64,000 nt of DNA from Sphingopyxis sp. JAI128 (lineage in GTDB: Bacteria > Pseudomonadota > Alphaproteobacteria > Sphingomonadales > Sphingomonadaceae). The notes beneath the pieces were generated by a model. It made no database searches and was not told the origin of the DNA. It worked only from the letters and a program-made list of their open reading frames with translations. Shown piece after piece: positions 16,833 through 25,430 of the stretch (its first letter is position 1; each line of letters begins with the position of its first letter). The position numbers and the translations under genes are program-made. The stretch is from assembly GCF_014207235.1 (NCBI RefSeq), contig NZ_JACHDA010000004.1:62001-126000 (forward strand). Direction: 5' to 3'.

Positions 16833-17057
16833 ATGGAAATCCTGCTCGTCCTTGGCGTCGTGATCGCCGCCGGCTTCGTCCTCTTCTCGCTCGCGCGGGG
16901 GCTCTTCTATTTCTCGCAAGGGCATAAGGCCCAGGTCGACGGCACCGCGCACGAAAATCAGGTGATGCAGAACAAGATGATGATGGCGCGCGTCAAATGG
17001 CAGGCGATCACCATCATTCTGCTCGTGCTGATCGGCTTGCTCGCCGCGGGCGGATGA
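16833..17057 (+). CDS. HIG1-domain twin transmembrane protein
   Basis: 74-residue inner-membrane protein with two transmembrane helices (about 3-27 and 56-73) and a central loop QNKMMMARVKWQ that matches the HIG1 domain motif. Mitochondrial relatives associate with respiratory supercomplexes, and bacterial ones are presumed to do the same; this is family knowledge, not shown here. AGGGG lies just before the ATG. It starts 10 nt after gluQRS and is probably cotranscribed with it. Confidence 0.85.
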   Translation: MEILLVLGVVIAAGFVLFSLARGLFYFSQGHKAQVDGTAHENQVMQNKMMMARVKWQAITIILLVLIGLLAAGG

Positions 17058-17079
17058 TTCTGACGATGCGGCGCCGAAC

Positions 17080-17138
17080 CGCTCCCCCATCCGGCTCCCT
17101 ACAGGGTACACGGGTTCGGGAGGCCGGGTGGGGGAGCG
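17080..17138. repeat. Inverted repeat between HIG1 and adenosyltransferase genes
   Basis: Arms 17080-17099 and 17118-17138 are about 20 nt each and nearly complementary (CGCTCCCCCA... with ...TGGGGGAGCG). It resembles, in layout only, the unit at 28906-28982. It would form a stable hairpin in RNA from either strand. Confidence 0.75.
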
Positions 17139-17162
17139 GGCCGGCGCAGGAACCCCGATAAC

Positions 17163-17744
17163 ATGGTCAAACTCAACAAGATCTACACGCGGACCGGCGA
17201 CGACGGCACCACCGGCCTTGTCGACGGCTCGCGCATCGCCAAGTCCGACGCGCTGATGGCGGCGATCGGTGACGTCGACGAAGCGAACAGCGTGCTCGGA
17301 ATCGCCGCCGCCGCGCTCGATCCGGCGAGCGACGAGGCCGCGATGCTCACCCGCATCCAGAACGAGCTGTTCGATCTCGGCGCGGACCTTGCGACCCCGC
17401 CCGACATCCAGTTCGGTTTCGGCCCGCACGAAATGGCATTACGCATCGTACCGAGCCAGATCGCGCGGCTGGAGGACGAGATCGACGCGATGAACGCGGC
17501 GCTGGACGCGCTCAAAAGCTTCGTCCTCCCCGGCGGCACTGAAGCCGCGGCACGGCTTCACCTCGCGCGCGCGGTGACGCGCCGCGCCGAACGCGCCGCG
17601 GTCGCGGCGGGGGCGACGCGCAAGCTCAACCCGCTCGCGCTCAGCTATCTCAACCGCCTGTCGGACCATCTCTTCGTGCTCACGCGGCACCTCAACGCCG
17701 CGGCGGGCGGTGACATTCTCTGGAAACCCGGCGCGACGCGTTAA
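17163..17744 (+). CDS. Cob(I)alamin adenosyltransferase, PduO type
   Basis: 193-residue ATP:corrinoid adenosyltransferase that makes adenosylcobalamin. The N-terminal VKLNKIYTRTGDDGTTGLVDG is the ATP-binding P-loop-like motif of the PduO family, and RRAERAAV plus LNRLSDHLFVLTRHLN near the C-terminus are standard family motifs. Length is typical. It is a single gene behind the hairpin at 17080, and cytoplasmic. PduO-type enzymes commonly supply methylmalonyl-CoA mutase or ribonucleotide reductase; no such partner is in the window. Confidence 0.93.
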   Translation: MVKLNKIYTRTGDDGTTGLVDGSRIAKSDALMAAIGDVDEANSVLGIAAAALDPASDEAAMLTRIQNELFDLGADLATPPDIQFGFGPHEMALRIVPSQIARLEDEIDAMNAALDALKSFVLPGGTEAAARLHLARAVTRRAERAAVAAGATRKLNPLALSYLNRLSDHLFVLTRHLNAAAGGDILWKPGATR

Positions 17745-17884
17745 TCTTCGTTGCCCCGCGCATGCATCCGAATTCGCGACGGCGATAAAGCGTTGTTCCC
17801 TAAATGTTCTAGACTTTGCCCCATGCTGCAACCATAATCGGGTGAACCGCGAAACCGAATCGCACCTCGGGGGATTGTCTCAGC

Positions 17885-19150
17885 ATGGCCAGCCGCACTG
17901 ACGCTTCTGCTCGCACCGACCCGATCGAAGCGCTGACCCGCCGCTTCGTCGCGACGCGGGGATTGTCGCTCGATCTTGTCGCGACGCTGTCCGACGCCGA
18001 TGCCAGCGCGCAATCGATGCCCGACGCCTCTCCGGCCAAATGGCACCTCGCGCACACGACATGGTTCTTCGAAACCTTCATTCTGCGCGACCATGTCGCG
18101 GGCTATCGTCTTTTCGACGAGCGCTACCCCTATCTCTTCAACAGCTATTATGAGGCCGAGGGGCCGCGCCATGCGCGCCCGCAGCGCGGCCTGCTGACGC
18201 GCCCTTCGCTGGACGAAATCCGCGACTGGCGTGCGCATGTCGATGCGGCTGTGGGGGACGCTTTGCAGGATCTGTCTCCCGCGGCTCTCACGCTCGTCGA
18301 GCTCGGCATCCATCACGAGCAGCAGCATCAGGAATTGCTGCTTACCGACATCAAACATCTTTTTGCGCAAAACCCGCTCGGCCCGGCGGTGTGGGACGCG
18401 CCGATCGCGCGTGAAGTTCGGCAGTTTTCCGCCATGAACTGGGTCAAGGGCGCTGAAGGGATTGTCGCGACCGGCGACGGCGGCGACGGTTTCGCCTTCG
18501 ACTGCGAGGGACCGCGCCACGAAGCGCTGCTCGCGCCGCACGCGCTCGCCAGCCGTCCGGTAACCAACGGCGAATGGCACGAATTCATCGCCGACGGCGG
18601 CTATCGCACGCCTTCGCTCTGGCTCAGCGACGGCTGGGCATGGGCGCAGGCCGACGGTATCGAGACGCCTGCCTATTGGCGGGACAACCAATATTTCACG
18701 CTTGCGGGCTGGCGGGACATCGATCCCGGCGCGCCCGTCACGCACATCAGCTTTTTCGAGGCCGACGCCTTCGCGGCATGGGCCGGCGCGCGCCTGCCCA
18801 CCGAATTCGAGTGGGAAGCCGCGGCGGCATCCTTCGACCCGCATGGCGGCCAGCAGCTCGACGCAGCCGGAGCCGTCCAGCCTGTCGCGGCGGGAGGCGA
18901 CACCGATCTGCAACAGATGTTCGGCAGCGTGTGGGAATGGACCGGCAGCGCCTATCGTCCCTATCCCGGCTTCCGCACCGCGCCGGGCGCGGTCGGCGAA
19001 TATAATGGCAAGTTCATGAGCGGCCAGTTCGTACTCCGGGGCGGCAGCTGCGCGACGCCGCGCGGCCATTTGCGCGCGTCATACCGCAATTTCTTCTATC
19101 CCCACCAGCGCTGGCAGTTCACTGGCCTGCGCCTAGCGAAAGATCTTTGA
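17885..19150 (+). CDS. egtB: Ergothioneine biosynthesis protein EgtB
   Basis: 421-residue non-haem iron sulfoxide synthase, which joins a thiol donor to hercynine. The N-terminal DinB-like part holds the iron ligands: His in KWHLAHTTWFFE (54-57 region) and the HxxxHxE set at 144-150 (HEQQHQE). The C-terminal formylglycine-generating-enzyme-like domain runs from about 215 to the end with VWEWTGSAY and RGGSCATPRGHLRASYRNFF. The start follows a GGGGGA stretch. It is immediately followed by egtD. Enzymes of this kind may use cysteine or gamma-glutamylcysteine; which one cannot be told here. Confidence 0.93.
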   Translation: MASRTDASARTDPIEALTRRFVATRGLSLDLVATLSDADASAQSMPDASPAKWHLAHTTWFFETFILRDHVAGYRLFDERYPYLFNSYYEAEGPRHARPQRGLLTRPSLDEIRDWRAHVDAAVGDALQDLSPAALTLVELGIHHEQQHQELLLTDIKHLFAQNPLGPAVWDAPIAREVRQFSAMNWVKGAEGIVATGDGGDGFAFDCEGPRHEALLAPHALASRPVTNGEWHEFIADGGYRTPSLWLSDGWAWAQADGIETPAYWRDNQYFTLAGWRDIDPGAPVTHISFFEADAFAAWAGARLPTEFEWEAAAASFDPHGGQQLDAAGAVQPVAAGGDTDLQQMFGSVWEWTGSAYRPYPGFRTAPGAVGEYNGKFMSGQFVLRGGSCATPRGHLRASYRNFFYPHQRWQFTGLRLAKDL

Positions 19151-19152
19151 CC

Positions 19153-20139
19153 ATGGGTGTTGTGCGCAACCTTCGCCAGGTTTCGGCCGACGACGCCGGT
19201 GTCGACATCGCCTTCCGCGCCGACGTCCACGCCGGGCTGTCGCAAGATCAAAAGGCGATCCCCGCGCGCTGGTTCTACGACGCGATCGGGTCGGCGCTGT
19301 TCGAGGACATTACGGCGCTCCCCGAATATTATCCGACGCGCAGCGAGACCGACCTTCTGATGCGCCACGCCGCGGACATTGCCGCGGCGATCGGTCCGGC
19401 GCGTGCGGTCGTCGAACTCGGCTCGGGCAGCTCGGCCAAGACACCGTTGCTCCTCGATGCGATCGACCCCGCGGCCTACGTGCCGGTCGATATTTCGGGC
19501 GACTTCCTGCGCGACAGCGCCGAGGCGCTTGCAGCGCGTTTCCCAGGACTCGCCATCTATCCGGTGGAGGCGGATTTTACGCAGCGCGTCGAACTGCCGC
19601 GCGAAATTTGCTCCATCCCCAAACTGGGCTTTTTTCCCGGCTCGACGATTGGTAACATGGTGGCGCGAACCGCGATCGACCTGCTTCGCAACTGGCGCAG
19701 CGCGCTCGGCGACGGGTCGCTGATGCTGATCGGCATCGATCGCATCAAGGATGTCGGCACCCTCGAACTCGCTTATGACGATCCGGCGGGAGTGACCGCA
19801 GCGTTCAACCTCAACCTGCTCGAAAGGATCAACCGGGAATTGGGTGGCGACATCCCGGTCGAGAATTTCACGCATCGCGCGGTGTGGGACGATGTCCATG
19901 CGCGAATCGAAATGCATCTCGTCGCCGCATGCGACATGGACTTCACGATCGATGGCCGTGCCTATCATATGGCGAAAGGCGAGACGATCCACAGCGAAAA
20001 CAGCCATAAATATGGACCGCGCGACGCGAACCTGCTCCTCCGCGCGAGCGGCTGGACGCCCGTCGCGACGTGGGACGATGCCGACCCCGGTTTCGCGCTG
20101 ATCCTGGCAAAGGCGACCGAGTTCCGTTCGGCACCCTGA
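19153..20139 (+). CDS. egtD: L-histidine N-alpha-methyltransferase EgtD
   Basis: 328-residue SAM-dependent methyltransferase that trimethylates histidine to hercynine, the first step of ergothioneine synthesis. FYDAIGSALFEDIT and ELGSGSSAKTPLLLDA are the N-terminal substrate- and SAM-binding motifs, and FPGSTIGN and IHSENSHKY are family signatures. It starts 2 nt after egtB, so the genes are one operon. The other actinobacterial genes (egtA, egtC, egtE) are not nearby, as is usual for the compact proteobacterial arrangement. Confidence 0.94.
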   Translation: MGVVRNLRQVSADDAGVDIAFRADVHAGLSQDQKAIPARWFYDAIGSALFEDITALPEYYPTRSETDLLMRHAADIAAAIGPARAVVELGSGSSAKTPLLLDAIDPAAYVPVDISGDFLRDSAEALAARFPGLAIYPVEADFTQRVELPREICSIPKLGFFPGSTIGNMVARTAIDLLRNWRSALGDGSLMLIGIDRIKDVGTLELAYDDPAGVTAAFNLNLLERINRELGGDIPVENFTHRAVWDDVHARIEMHLVAACDMDFTIDGRAYHMAKGETIHSENSHKYGPRDANLLLRASGWTPVATWDDADPGFALILAKATEFRSAP

Positions 20140-20211
20140 AGCTCCGCCCTTGACGCGAGGGCCGCAAGCCGTAGGGGCACGGACAGAGGGCTTCAAGCGA
20201 AAGGGCATATC

Positions 20212-21078
20212 ATGATCGTCGGCGTTATCGGGGCGGGACAGATGGGCGCGGGGATCGCGCAGGTTTCGGCGGGCGCTGGTCACGACGTCCTCCTGTCCGA
20301 CATCGACATCGCGCGTGCCGAAGCGGGCAAGGCCGGCATCGCCAAGGCGCTCGGCCGGCTCGTGTCGAAAGAAAAGATGGCGCAGGCCGATGCCGACGCG
20401 CTGCTCGCTCGCATTGCACCCGTCGCCGACCACGCCGCCTTCGCGCCCGCCGACTTGGTGATCGAGGCGGCGACCGAGCGTGAGGACATCAAGCGTACGA
20501 TTTTCGCCAGCGTCGGCCAGCATCTCTCGTCCACCGCGATCCTCGCGTCAAATACCAGTTCGATCCCGATCACCCGCCTCGCGCAGGCCGCGCCCGAGCC
20601 GGCGCGCTTCATCGGCGTTCATTTCTTCAACCCGGTGCCCGTGATGGGACTGATCGAGCTGATCCGCGGTCTCGCGACGAGCGACGATACCCTCGCGAAG
20701 GTTGAGGCCTATGGCCGCGGGCTCGGCAAGGAAATCGTCCACGCGAACGACGCGCCGGGCTTCATCGTCAACCGCGTGCTGATGCCGCTGATCAACGAAG
20801 CAGTATTCGCGCTCGGCGAAGGCGTCGCGACGATGCAGGATATCGACACTGGCTGCCGGCTTGGCCTCAATCACCCGATGGGGCCGATCACGCTCGCAGA
20901 CTTCATCGGCCTCGACACCTGCCTAGAAATCATCCGCGTGCTCTACAGCGGCACCGGCGATCCGAAATTCCGTCCCGCGCCTCTGCTGGTCCAATATGTC
21001 GATGCCGGCTGGCTCGGGAAAAAGGCCGGGCGCGGCTTCTACGACTGGAGGGGCGAGGCACCCGTGCCGACGCGGTGA
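20212..21078 (+). CDS. hbd: 3-hydroxybutyryl-CoA dehydrogenase
   Basis: 288-residue NAD-dependent 3-hydroxyacyl-CoA dehydrogenase. The Rossmann motif GVIGAGQMGAGIA opens the protein, GVHFFNPVPVMGLIE carries the catalytic His, and NDAPGFIVNRVLMP and NHPMGPITLADFIGLD are the conserved C-terminal signatures. Length matches Hbd/PaaH-type enzymes rather than the large FadB fusion. Roles include beta-oxidation and polyhydroxybutyrate metabolism. Its last codon overlaps the GTG of the next gene. Confidence 0.93.
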   Translation: MIVGVIGAGQMGAGIAQVSAGAGHDVLLSDIDIARAEAGKAGIAKALGRLVSKEKMAQADADALLARIAPVADHAAFAPADLVIEAATEREDIKRTIFASVGQHLSSTAILASNTSSIPITRLAQAAPEPARFIGVHFFNPVPVMGLIELIRGLATSDDTLAKVEAYGRGLGKEIVHANDAPGFIVNRVLMPLINEAVFALGEGVATMQDIDTGCRLGLNHPMGPITLADFIGLDTCLEIIRVLYSGTGDPKFRPAPLLVQYVDAGWLGKKAGRGFYDWRGEAPVPTR

Positions 21079-21677
21079 GCGGTTTCGACGCCCCGACCCT
21101 TGCCTTCTATGCGGCCGAGGCACCGGTTTATGCCGCGTCGGGCCCATCGGGTGCCTCGCGCCACCTCGATTTCTTCCTCGACCGATTGCCGCAAGGAGCC
21201 GCGGTCCTCGAGCTCGGGTGCGGCGGCGGGCGTGACGCCGCGCATATGATCGCGCGCGGTTTCACGGTCGAGCCGACCGACGGCACGGCCGAGATTGCGG
21301 CACAGGCCGAGGCGCGGCTAGGAAGGCCGGTCCGCGTGATGCGCTTCGATGAGCTTTCCGCTGCCGACCGCTACGACGCGATATGGGCCTCGGCCAGCCT
21401 GCTCCATGTGCCGCGCTGCGATCTTCCGGGCGTGCTCGCGCGCATCCATCGCGCGCTGAAGCCCGGTGGACTGCACTTCGCGAGCTACAAGGGCGGAGGA
21501 TGCGAGGGGCGCGACCGTTTCGGGCGCTATTTCAACTATTTTTCTTCCAGGGAACTCGAGGCCGTATATCGTGAAGCTGCGCGCTGGGATGGCCTCGAAC
21601 TTACCGAAAGCCTTGGTGGCGGCTATGACGGCGTGCAGGGGCCGTGGGTTCAGATCACCGCTCGCCGCCCGATATAG
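21075..21677 (+). CDS. Class I SAM-dependent methyltransferase
   Basis: 200-residue methyltransferase with motif I VLELGCGGGRDAAHM (about 43-57), an acidic residue in EPTDGTAE, and motif III LKPGGLHFASYKGG. The layout is close to TehB-like and small-metabolite methyltransferases. The start is a GTG that overlaps the previous stop (GTGA), giving MSGFDAPTLAFYAAEAPVY, where the AFY-x9-Y pattern is common in this family. Substrate is unknown. Confidence 0.85.
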   Translation: MSGFDAPTLAFYAAEAPVYAASGPSGASRHLDFFLDRLPQGAAVLELGCGGGRDAAHMIARGFTVEPTDGTAEIAAQAEARLGRPVRVMRFDELSAADRYDAIWASASLLHVPRCDLPGVLARIHRALKPGGLHFASYKGGGCEGRDRFGRYFNYFSSRELEAVYREAARWDGLELTESLGGGYDGVQGPWVQITARRPI

Positions 21678-21736
21678 CTCCCAAGGGAGCCGAAAGGCAT
21701 CGGGCGCGTTGGATATGCGAGATTATAGGGGATGAT

Positions 21737-22231
21737 ATGCTCATGCGTGACAAGTTCTTGTTCTTTCTGGCGGCAATCTTGCTGGCCGGGACCTCCTCCG
21801 CCAATGCCCAGCAGGGCGCACCGGAAGAATCGACGATCAAGGACACCGCCAACGAGGTGACCGAGCCTTTCGACGGCAAGGAAGTCCCGCCTAAGCTGCT
21901 GGCGATCCAGGAGGATCCCTATTCGCTCCACGGAATGGGCAAATGCGCTGCGATCATTCGCGAAGTTGCCGAACTGAACGATGTTCTGGGCGCTGACGTC
22001 AACGAACAGGTCGATAAGAGCCGGGCGAAGAAGCGCGAGGAAACCGCCGGTCGCGTCGCCGGGACGGTTGCGGGGTCGATCATTCCCTTTCGAGGCTTGA
22101 TCGGCGAGGTGACCGGCGCCAACGCCGAAAGGCGACGCTACGCACTCGCTGTTTATGCGGGGACCGTGCGTCGCGGTTTCCTGAAAGGCGTTGGGCTCGA
22201 GCGCGGCTGCAAGACACCCGCCCGGCCCTGA
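21737..22231 (+). CDS. Exported protein of unknown function
   Basis: 164 residues beginning with a signal peptide (hydrophobic FLFFLAAILLAG, likely cleavage after ANAQ). The mature part has a charged middle (KSRAKKREETAGRVAGT) and a glycine-rich hydrophobic patch (AGTVAGSIIPFRGLIGEVTGA), then one Cys near the C-terminus (LERGCKT). Two Cys in the mature protein could form a disulfide. I do not recognise the family. ATG at 21737 was chosen because AGGGG lies six bases upstream. It starts a group of small exported proteins reaching to 23178. Confidence 0.75.
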   Translation: MLMRDKFLFFLAAILLAGTSSANAQQGAPEESTIKDTANEVTEPFDGKEVPPKLLAIQEDPYSLHGMGKCAAIIREVAELNDVLGADVNEQVDKSRAKKREETAGRVAGTVAGSIIPFRGLIGEVTGANAERRRYALAVYAGTVRRGFLKGVGLERGCKTPARP

Positions 22232-22240
22232 TCCCGGCTT

Positions 22241-22558
22241 TCAGAGCGGCGTGTTGACGGTGCGGCAGCTTTCGGGCGCCGAGCGCAGCGCGGTGTTCCA
22301 CGTCACCTCGTTGCCGTTCCGCTGGAGCCGCGCGCCCTTCTTGTTTTCATAGACTGCGCCGCCCGTCGATGGCGTCTGCTTCAGGACCATCGAGTTCCTG
22401 CCGTTGACGCGCACGATCGCCCCGTTGCCAATATAATCGACCTTCAGCTTCGTACCTCGATTGCAGTCATAGCTGGTGCCGGTATTGCGCGGCATCGACG
22501 AGCAGGCTGTAAGAGCGAGAAGCGTGATGGCCGTCGTATAAACCGTGATCGTCTTCAT
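22241..22558 (-). CDS. MliC/PliC-like lysozyme-inhibitor lipoprotein
   Basis: 105-residue lipoprotein (lipobox LTAC, Cys19). The mature domain begins YDCNRGTKLKVDYIGNGA and continues with V-x-L-KQTPSTGGAVYENKKGA, the pattern of the membrane-bound C-type lysozyme inhibitor family, including the paired Cys (YDCN and ESC). These sit in the outer membrane facing the periplasm and protect peptidoglycan from host or predator lysozyme. The ATG follows GGGGAG. It is next to a beta/gamma-crystallin-like exported protein on the same strand, 14 nt downstream of it. Confidence 0.82.
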   Translation of the reverse strand: MKTITVYTTAITLLALTACSSMPRNTGTSYDCNRGTKLKVDYIGNGAIVRVNGRNSMVLKQTPSTGGAVYENKKGARLQRNGNEVTWNTALRSAPESCRTVNTPL

Positions 22559-22572
22559 TTTCGGTCTCCCCC

Positions 22573-23178
22573 TCAATAGCCGGAGCGAACGCAAAGCACG
22601 TCGGCGAGGTAGACCCGCCCGCTGACCGTCTCCATATGCTCGCGCGCCGACCCGTTCCAGCCAATCGACCGGCACCAGTTGTCGGCCGTCTGCGCGGCGC
22701 AATTCGCGGTTGCCGACCCGCGGGGACAGGCGAGCACCCGATTATTGCGGTCCGACGGCTGGGTGTGGAATTCGGCAAAATTTCCGCGCGCAACCTGATC
22801 GTTGGCGGGCAGACCCGGGTTCGCACCGCCGCCGGTCGGCCGCATCGACTGGACGGTCACCCCGCGCAGGACATTGTTGAGCATCGGCGTATCGCGTTCG
22901 ACGGTGCGACACCTGCCGCGATAGCGCGTCTTTTCGCACAATTCCCAGTGTCCGTGGGGCACGCGGATCGAATTGACCGGCCAGCTGAGACCGAGATTGG
23001 GTTTCTCCTCGCTGATAAAAACCGCGGGGCCGCGATAGCCTGCGTCACGGTAGATGGTGGCTTCGGATGGGCGGTACTGCTCGGTCCCGACCGACTGGGC
23101 ATATGAGCTGGAGAGGAATCCCGCTCCGACCGACGCCGCTACCACGGCCAGAATCGACAAAGGATAAGAGGTTTTCAT
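22573..23178 (-). CDS. Exported beta/gamma-crystallin-like (peptidase-inhibitor I36-like) protein
   Basis: 201-residue secreted protein with a signal peptide (cleavage near SSSYAQS). A single Greek-key unit follows: ATIYRDAGYRGPAVFISEE and WPVNSIRVPHGHWELCEKTRYRGRC match the Y/F-x6-G-x-x beta/gamma-crystallin pattern. Several Cys in the second half (ACPRGSATANC, NWCRS, VLCV) suggest disulfides. Family members are calcium-binding or peptidase inhibitors; which applies is not clear. ATG at 23178 follows GGGAGG. Confidence 0.75.
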   Translation of the reverse strand: MKTSYPLSILAVVAASVGAGFLSSSYAQSVGTEQYRPSEATIYRDAGYRGPAVFISEEKPNLGLSWPVNSIRVPHGHWELCEKTRYRGRCRTVERDTPMLNNVLRGVTVQSMRPTGGGANPGLPANDQVARGNFAEFHTQPSDRNNRVLACPRGSATANCAAQTADNWCRSIGWNGSAREHMETVSGRVYLADVLCVRSGY

Positions 23179-23292
23179 CACAGCCTCCCATTTTTCGGAT
23201 GCGACCCGGGATTTCTTATGTTCCGAGTTTACGGCATTTGCAGAGGGCTTGCAAATTCTCCCAATTTCGTCAGCGCGATGGGCGGCGGTGCA

Positions 23293-24627
23293 TCATGGCG
23301 CCGTTTCGGATGGCAACGCGGGCGCGAAGTCCGGCGCGGTGGCTGGTACGGCGGGAGCCGCGGGTGCGGGTTTGGCAAGCGGCGGCGCGACGCCGAGCAT
23401 CAGTCCGGCAAGCGCCGCCGACATCAGGTTCGACAGGCTGCCCGCGAGCAGCGCTTTGAGGCCGAGCTTGGCGATCATCGGACGCTGGTTTGGCGCAAGC
23501 CCGCCGGTCACGGCCATCTGGATCGCGATCGAGCTGAAATTCGCGAAGCCGCAGAGCGCAAAGGTCGCAATCGCGACCGCCGCCATCGACATCCCGCCCT
23601 GCGCCCGGCCAAGATCGATGAAGGCTACGAATTCGTTGAGCACGACCTTGCTGCCGAACAGTCCGCCCACGGTGGCGCTCTCCTCCCAAGGCACGCCCAT
23701 CAGCCACATGACGGGGCGGAAGATCGCGCCGATAATCGCTTGAAACGACAGGGCTTCATAGCCGAACCAGCCCCCGATGCCGGCAAGAATACCGTTGGCG
23801 AGCGCGACGAGCGCGACGAAGGCCATCACCATCGCGCCAACCGCCACGGCGAGTTTGACGCCGGTCTGCGCGCCCTGCGCCGCCGCCATGATGATGTTCG
23901 CCGGCTTCTCTTCGTCATGGCTAGCTTCGGGCATTACGACGGGCTCGATGCCGATATCCTTCGGATCGTCGGGCATCATGATCTTTGCCATCAAAATGCC
24001 GCCGGGCGCCGACATGAAGCTCGCGGCGAGCAGATAGGGCAGGAGGTGCGGACCGATCATCCCCGCATAAGCGCCGAGGATTGTCCCCGCGACGCCGGCC
24101 ATGCCGACCGTCATGACGGTGAACAGCTGCGAGGGCGTGAGGCCCGCGAGATAGGGCCGGATGACGAGCGGCGATTCGGACTGGCCGACAAAGATGTTCG
24201 CTGCGGCCCCCAGGCTTTCGACCTTGGTGATGCCGGTGACTTTCTGGATTGCACCGCCGACCCATTTGATGATCAACTGCATGATGCCAAGATAATAGAG
24301 CACCGAGATGAGTGAGGCGAAGAAGATGATGACGGGCAGCGCGCCGATCGCGAACACCGCCTTGCCATAAGGCGCCTGAGTCAGCACGTCTCCGAACAGG
24401 AAACGCGTGCCTTCGTCGGCATAGCTCAAGAGGTTCGACACGCCGTTCGACATCGTCTGGATCACCGCGCGCCCCCACGGTGTACCGATGACGAGTATGG
24501 CAAAGCCGGCCTGAAGCAGGAAGGCGGGGACGACGATGCGCGGGCGAATCCAGCGCCGGTTCGATGAAAAAAGCACGGCAATCGCGAGCAATGCGATGAT
24601 GCCGACCAAACCGATAAGGCGTTCCAT
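23293..24627 (-). CDS. nupC: Concentrative nucleoside transporter (NupC family)
   Basis: 444-residue inner-membrane protein with about ten hydrophobic segments. GQSESPLVIRPYLAGLTPSQLFTVM and the following glycine-rich stretch hold the nucleoside-binding motif of CNT-family symporters, and VPWEES plus LNEFVAF are the second substrate/cation loop. It imports nucleosides with protons or sodium. The proline- and alanine-rich C-terminal tail (about 415-444) has no family counterpart. It is a single gene, with the divergent yhhQ start 126 bp away. Confidence 0.92.
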   Translation of the reverse strand: MERLIGLVGIIALLAIAVLFSSNRRWIRPRIVVPAFLLQAGFAILVIGTPWGRAVIQTMSNGVSNLLSYADEGTRFLFGDVLTQAPYGKAVFAIGALPVIIFFASLISVLYYLGIMQLIIKWVGGAIQKVTGITKVESLGAAANIFVGQSESPLVIRPYLAGLTPSQLFTVMTVGMAGVAGTILGAYAGMIGPHLLPYLLAASFMSAPGGILMAKIMMPDDPKDIGIEPVVMPEASHDEEKPANIIMAAAQGAQTGVKLAVAVGAMVMAFVALVALANGILAGIGGWFGYEALSFQAIIGAIFRPVMWLMGVPWEESATVGGLFGSKVVLNEFVAFIDLGRAQGGMSMAAVAIATFALCGFANFSSIAIQMAVTGGLAPNQRPMIAKLGLKALLAGSLSNLMSAALAGLMLGVAPPLAKPAPAAPAVPATAPDFAPALPSETAP

Positions 24628-24752
24628 GATGCTGATGCGTCCCCCGCAAGTGAATAGGCCTGTCTAGCGGGCTTTGGCGGTGGGGCAAGAGCCGCCCGGC
24701 AGACGCTTGTTTCTCGACTTTCCAGTCCGGGCAAAAGCGACTATCGGGCGGC

Positions 24753-25430
24753 ATGACCGAACCGACCTCGGCGGCGCTGCCGCGCACGCTTTCACCTTCG
24801 CTCTTCCTTTTCTCGATCGTTTACGGCGGCATGGTCGTGCTTGCCGGCGTGCTCGGGAACAAGCAGGTCGCGCTGGGTAGCTGGCTTGCCGTCGAGGCCG
24901 GCATTTTTGCCTTCCTGATGCTCGTCGCGCTATCGAGCGCGGTGTCCGAACTCCACGGGCAATCGGTCGCGAACCGGCTCGTGCTGTGGGGTTTTGTGCC
25001 GTTGGTGTTGTCGATCATGCTGACCGCGCTGGTCCTCGCGCTTCCGGCGTCGGGTGAAATGCAGCCCGAGCGACTGGCGGCGTTCGATATGATCCTGGGG
25101 CAAAGCCCGCGCCTGATGGCGGCGGGGATCGTTGCCTATGGCACCTCGCAATTCCTGAACGTCACGATCTTCTCCAAGCTGCGGGGCCGCGAGGGCCCGG
25201 GCACGGGGGCGACCTGGCTGGCGATCCGCGGTGCGATCGCCAGCGCGCTGAGCCAGATTGTCGATACGTTGCTGTTCGTCACGATCGCCTTTTTCGGCGT
25301 GTTTCCGATTGCCAATCTGATGGGAGGCCAGATGCTCGCGAAGGTCGCGCTGTCGGTGCTGGTCATTCCCTTCATCATCACCGGGCTGGTCGCGCTTGGG
25401 CGCAGCCTCGATGCGAAGACTGCCGGATGA
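24753..25430 (+). CDS. yhhQ: Queuosine precursor transporter (VUT family, YhhQ)
   Basis: 225-residue membrane protein with six hydrophobic helices. The segments SSAVSELHG and [15 protein letters not shown] are hallmarks of the YhhQ/VUT (DUF165) family, which imports preQ0/preQ1 for queuosine synthesis. It overlaps argB by 4 nt (ATGA), so both are cotranscribed and translationally coupled. A gluQRS gene, acting on queuosine-modified tRNA, lies at 15972. Confidence 0.9.
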   Translation: MTEPTSAALPRTLSPSLFLFSIVYGGMVVLAGVLGNKQVALGSWLAVEAGIFAFLMLVALSSAVSELHGQSVANRLVLWGFVPLVLSIMLTALVLALPASGEMQPERLAAFDMILGQSPRLMAAGIVAYGTSQFLNVTIFSKLRGREGPGTGATWLAIRGAIASALSQIVDTLLFVTIAFFGVFPIANLMGGQMLAKVALSVLVIPFIITGLVALGRSLDAKTAG

